Shown: positions 5,059-5,989 of the stretch, piece by piece | Numbering within the stretch: position 1 is the first letter of the stretch | How the letters are laid out: every line of letters starts with the position of its first letter | NCBI RefSeq assembly: GCF_946479715.1 | Contig: NZ_CAMLHF010000263.1 | Span: 1 to 5,989, forward strand | Reading direction: 5' to 3' | From: an uncultured Pedobacter sp. | GTDB taxonomy: Bacteria > Bacteroidota > Bacteroidia > Sphingobacteriales > Sphingobacteriaceae | Length of the DNA stretch: 5,989 nucleotides | Position numbers and translations under genes: made by a program | The notes under the pieces: model-generated | Database searches by the model: none | Seen by the model: the letters and a program-made list of their open reading frames with translations, nothing else | What the model was told of the DNA's origin: nothing

Positions 5059-5989
5059 TTAGGTGATGGGGCTTTCTTTGAATTTGTAATAGTTCAAATA
5101 GAAGATAATATAGGCTGCGGATACGTTTATTAATACTGAAATACACATTAAGTTAAATAGGATTAGCATAAATGTGATTACGAAAGTTCCAAAAACGACT
5201 TTAAAGTATTTTTCCTGATCTACGCCTAAAAGGTATAGAGAGCTGGACAATAGTAAAACAATACTTAAGCAGAATATAAATAAGCCCAGGGTGGTTAGTG
5301 CAGGAAGGTTAAATAACAGCCAAATGAATTCTGGAAGCAATAGTAAACCATAAGTGCCTATTTGGGAAATGAAAAATTTGAATCTGGATATGGGCAATGT
5401 TCTGGCAAATGTTAGAAAGGTGATTTGGAACTGACGTTCTTCTAAAATTAGCATGCAATGTGCAGAGGCTACGGCAAGCATTGCTATGGATGCTACACGG
5501 ATATCGGTTTTAACATCAGCAAATAATAAAAATACTGCTGTAATGGTAAAGTATGATAAGAGCTTAATGATTAAGTATTTTATTTTGAGGGCGTGAAAAA
5601 CATGGTAAACATATAGGGTAAAGAAGGGTTTCCTAAATGGGTGGGTTAGTTTTAAAATGAGGGTTGATTTGTGGCCATCGATTAGTTTGTTGATTTGCCA
5701 GGTGTAAAATAAAGCGCTAAACAATAGTAAAGCTGCAAGGTAAATAAGGATAATGAAAGCCGAGAAAAAATAATGGTTACTGATTGCTAAAATAACACTG
5801 AGTAACATATATACCAGGATTGGTAGGCTAACTGCGGCTTGTAGTATTACCCATGCCGATATTTGTTGGATTTTAGAGCAAGAGTTGATACTGTAAAATA
5901 GAAATCGCTGGTGAACATGGTAGAGCTTGGCTGAAATAAAATGCCAGCATTTAAGGGTGTATAATAAAAGCACGGCAAAAACGATGACC
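5059..5989 (-). CDS. Multi-pass membrane protein, ABC-2 permease-like, 5' end missing
   Basis: The frame stays open to the right edge of the window, so the true start is outside; a GTG at 5971-5973 is the first possible start inside, but upstream codons (VIVFA) continue a hydrophobic stretch, so it is probably internal. The visible ~304 residues hold about seven or eight hydrophobic segments, roughly at 40-64, 68-91, 134-152, 158-176, 206-226, 228-250 and 257-293 counted from that GTG. Between two of them is a polar loop with EERQFQITFLTFARTLPISR (178-197); a LPISR-type motif in a cytoplasmic loop is often seen in ABC-2-type permeases, which pair with a separate ATPase. No ATP-binding motif is visible here, and a partner gene could lie off the edge. 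The permease assignment is tentative; that it is an inner-membrane protein is clear. Confidence 0.75.
   Translation of the reverse strand, partial: VIVFAVLLLYTLKCWHFISAKLYHVHQRFLFYSINSCSKIQQISAWVILQAAVSLPILVYMLLSVILAISNHYFFSAFIILIYLAALLLFSALFYTWQINKLIDGHKSTLILKLTHPFRKPFFTLYVYHVFHALKIKYLIIKLLSYFTITAVFLLFADVKTDIRVASIAMLAVASAHCMLILEERQFQITFLTFARTLPISRFKFFISQIGTYGLLLLPEFIWLLFNLPALTTLGLFIFCLSIVLLLSSSLYLLGVDQEKYFKVVFGTFVITFMLILFNLMCISVLINVSAAYIIFYLNYYKFKESPIT

Overview
The window looks like chromosomal DNA from a Bacteroidota bacterium, probably a Sphingobacteriales (Pedobacter-like) relative; the order-level guess is inference. Reasons: AT-rich DNA, A/T-rich leaders instead of Shine-Dalgarno sites before most genes, a secreted S9 peptidase of the GHSWG type common in that phylum, a divergent Bacteroidota-style Crp/Fnr protein, and a TAnnTTTG-type -7 promoter box upstream of one operon.

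Layout. Plus strand, left half: the last 42 codons of an unidentified gene (1-131), then a complete secreted S9-family (prolyl oligopeptidase/DPP4-like) serine peptidase (176-2719), a 130-residue protein I do not recognise (2744-3136), a stand-alone AraC-type DNA-binding domain (3166-3549) and a small Crp/Fnr-like regulator (3522-4157) whose longest reading frame overlaps the AraC gene by 28 bases. The gaps are 44, 24 and 29 bases, with no clear terminator or promoter inside them, so these five could be one transcription unit. Minus strand, right half: a HigB-type toxin (4541-4849) followed by its HigA antitoxin (4182-4544), overlapping by 4 bases, and convergent with the Crp-like gene across only 24 bases. 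Upstream of higB is a 209-base AT-rich spacer with a candidate promoter and several short direct and inverted repeats. Beyond it, also on the minus strand, is the 3' part of a multi-pass membrane protein (5059 to the window edge) that resembles an ABC-2-like permease.

How the genes may work together. The peptidase should act outside the cytoplasm on peptides. The three small genes behind it look like a regulatory set (one unknown and two DNA-binding-type proteins), but nothing in the sequence proves they control the peptidase. higBA is a self-contained toxin-antitoxin cassette of the E. coli HigBA type. I see no transposase, integrase, tRNA, rRNA or CRISPR array. The most unusual feature is the tandem of a sensor-less AraC DNA-binding domain and a short Crp-like protein next to an orphan gene; I would not call it a new system on this evidence alone.
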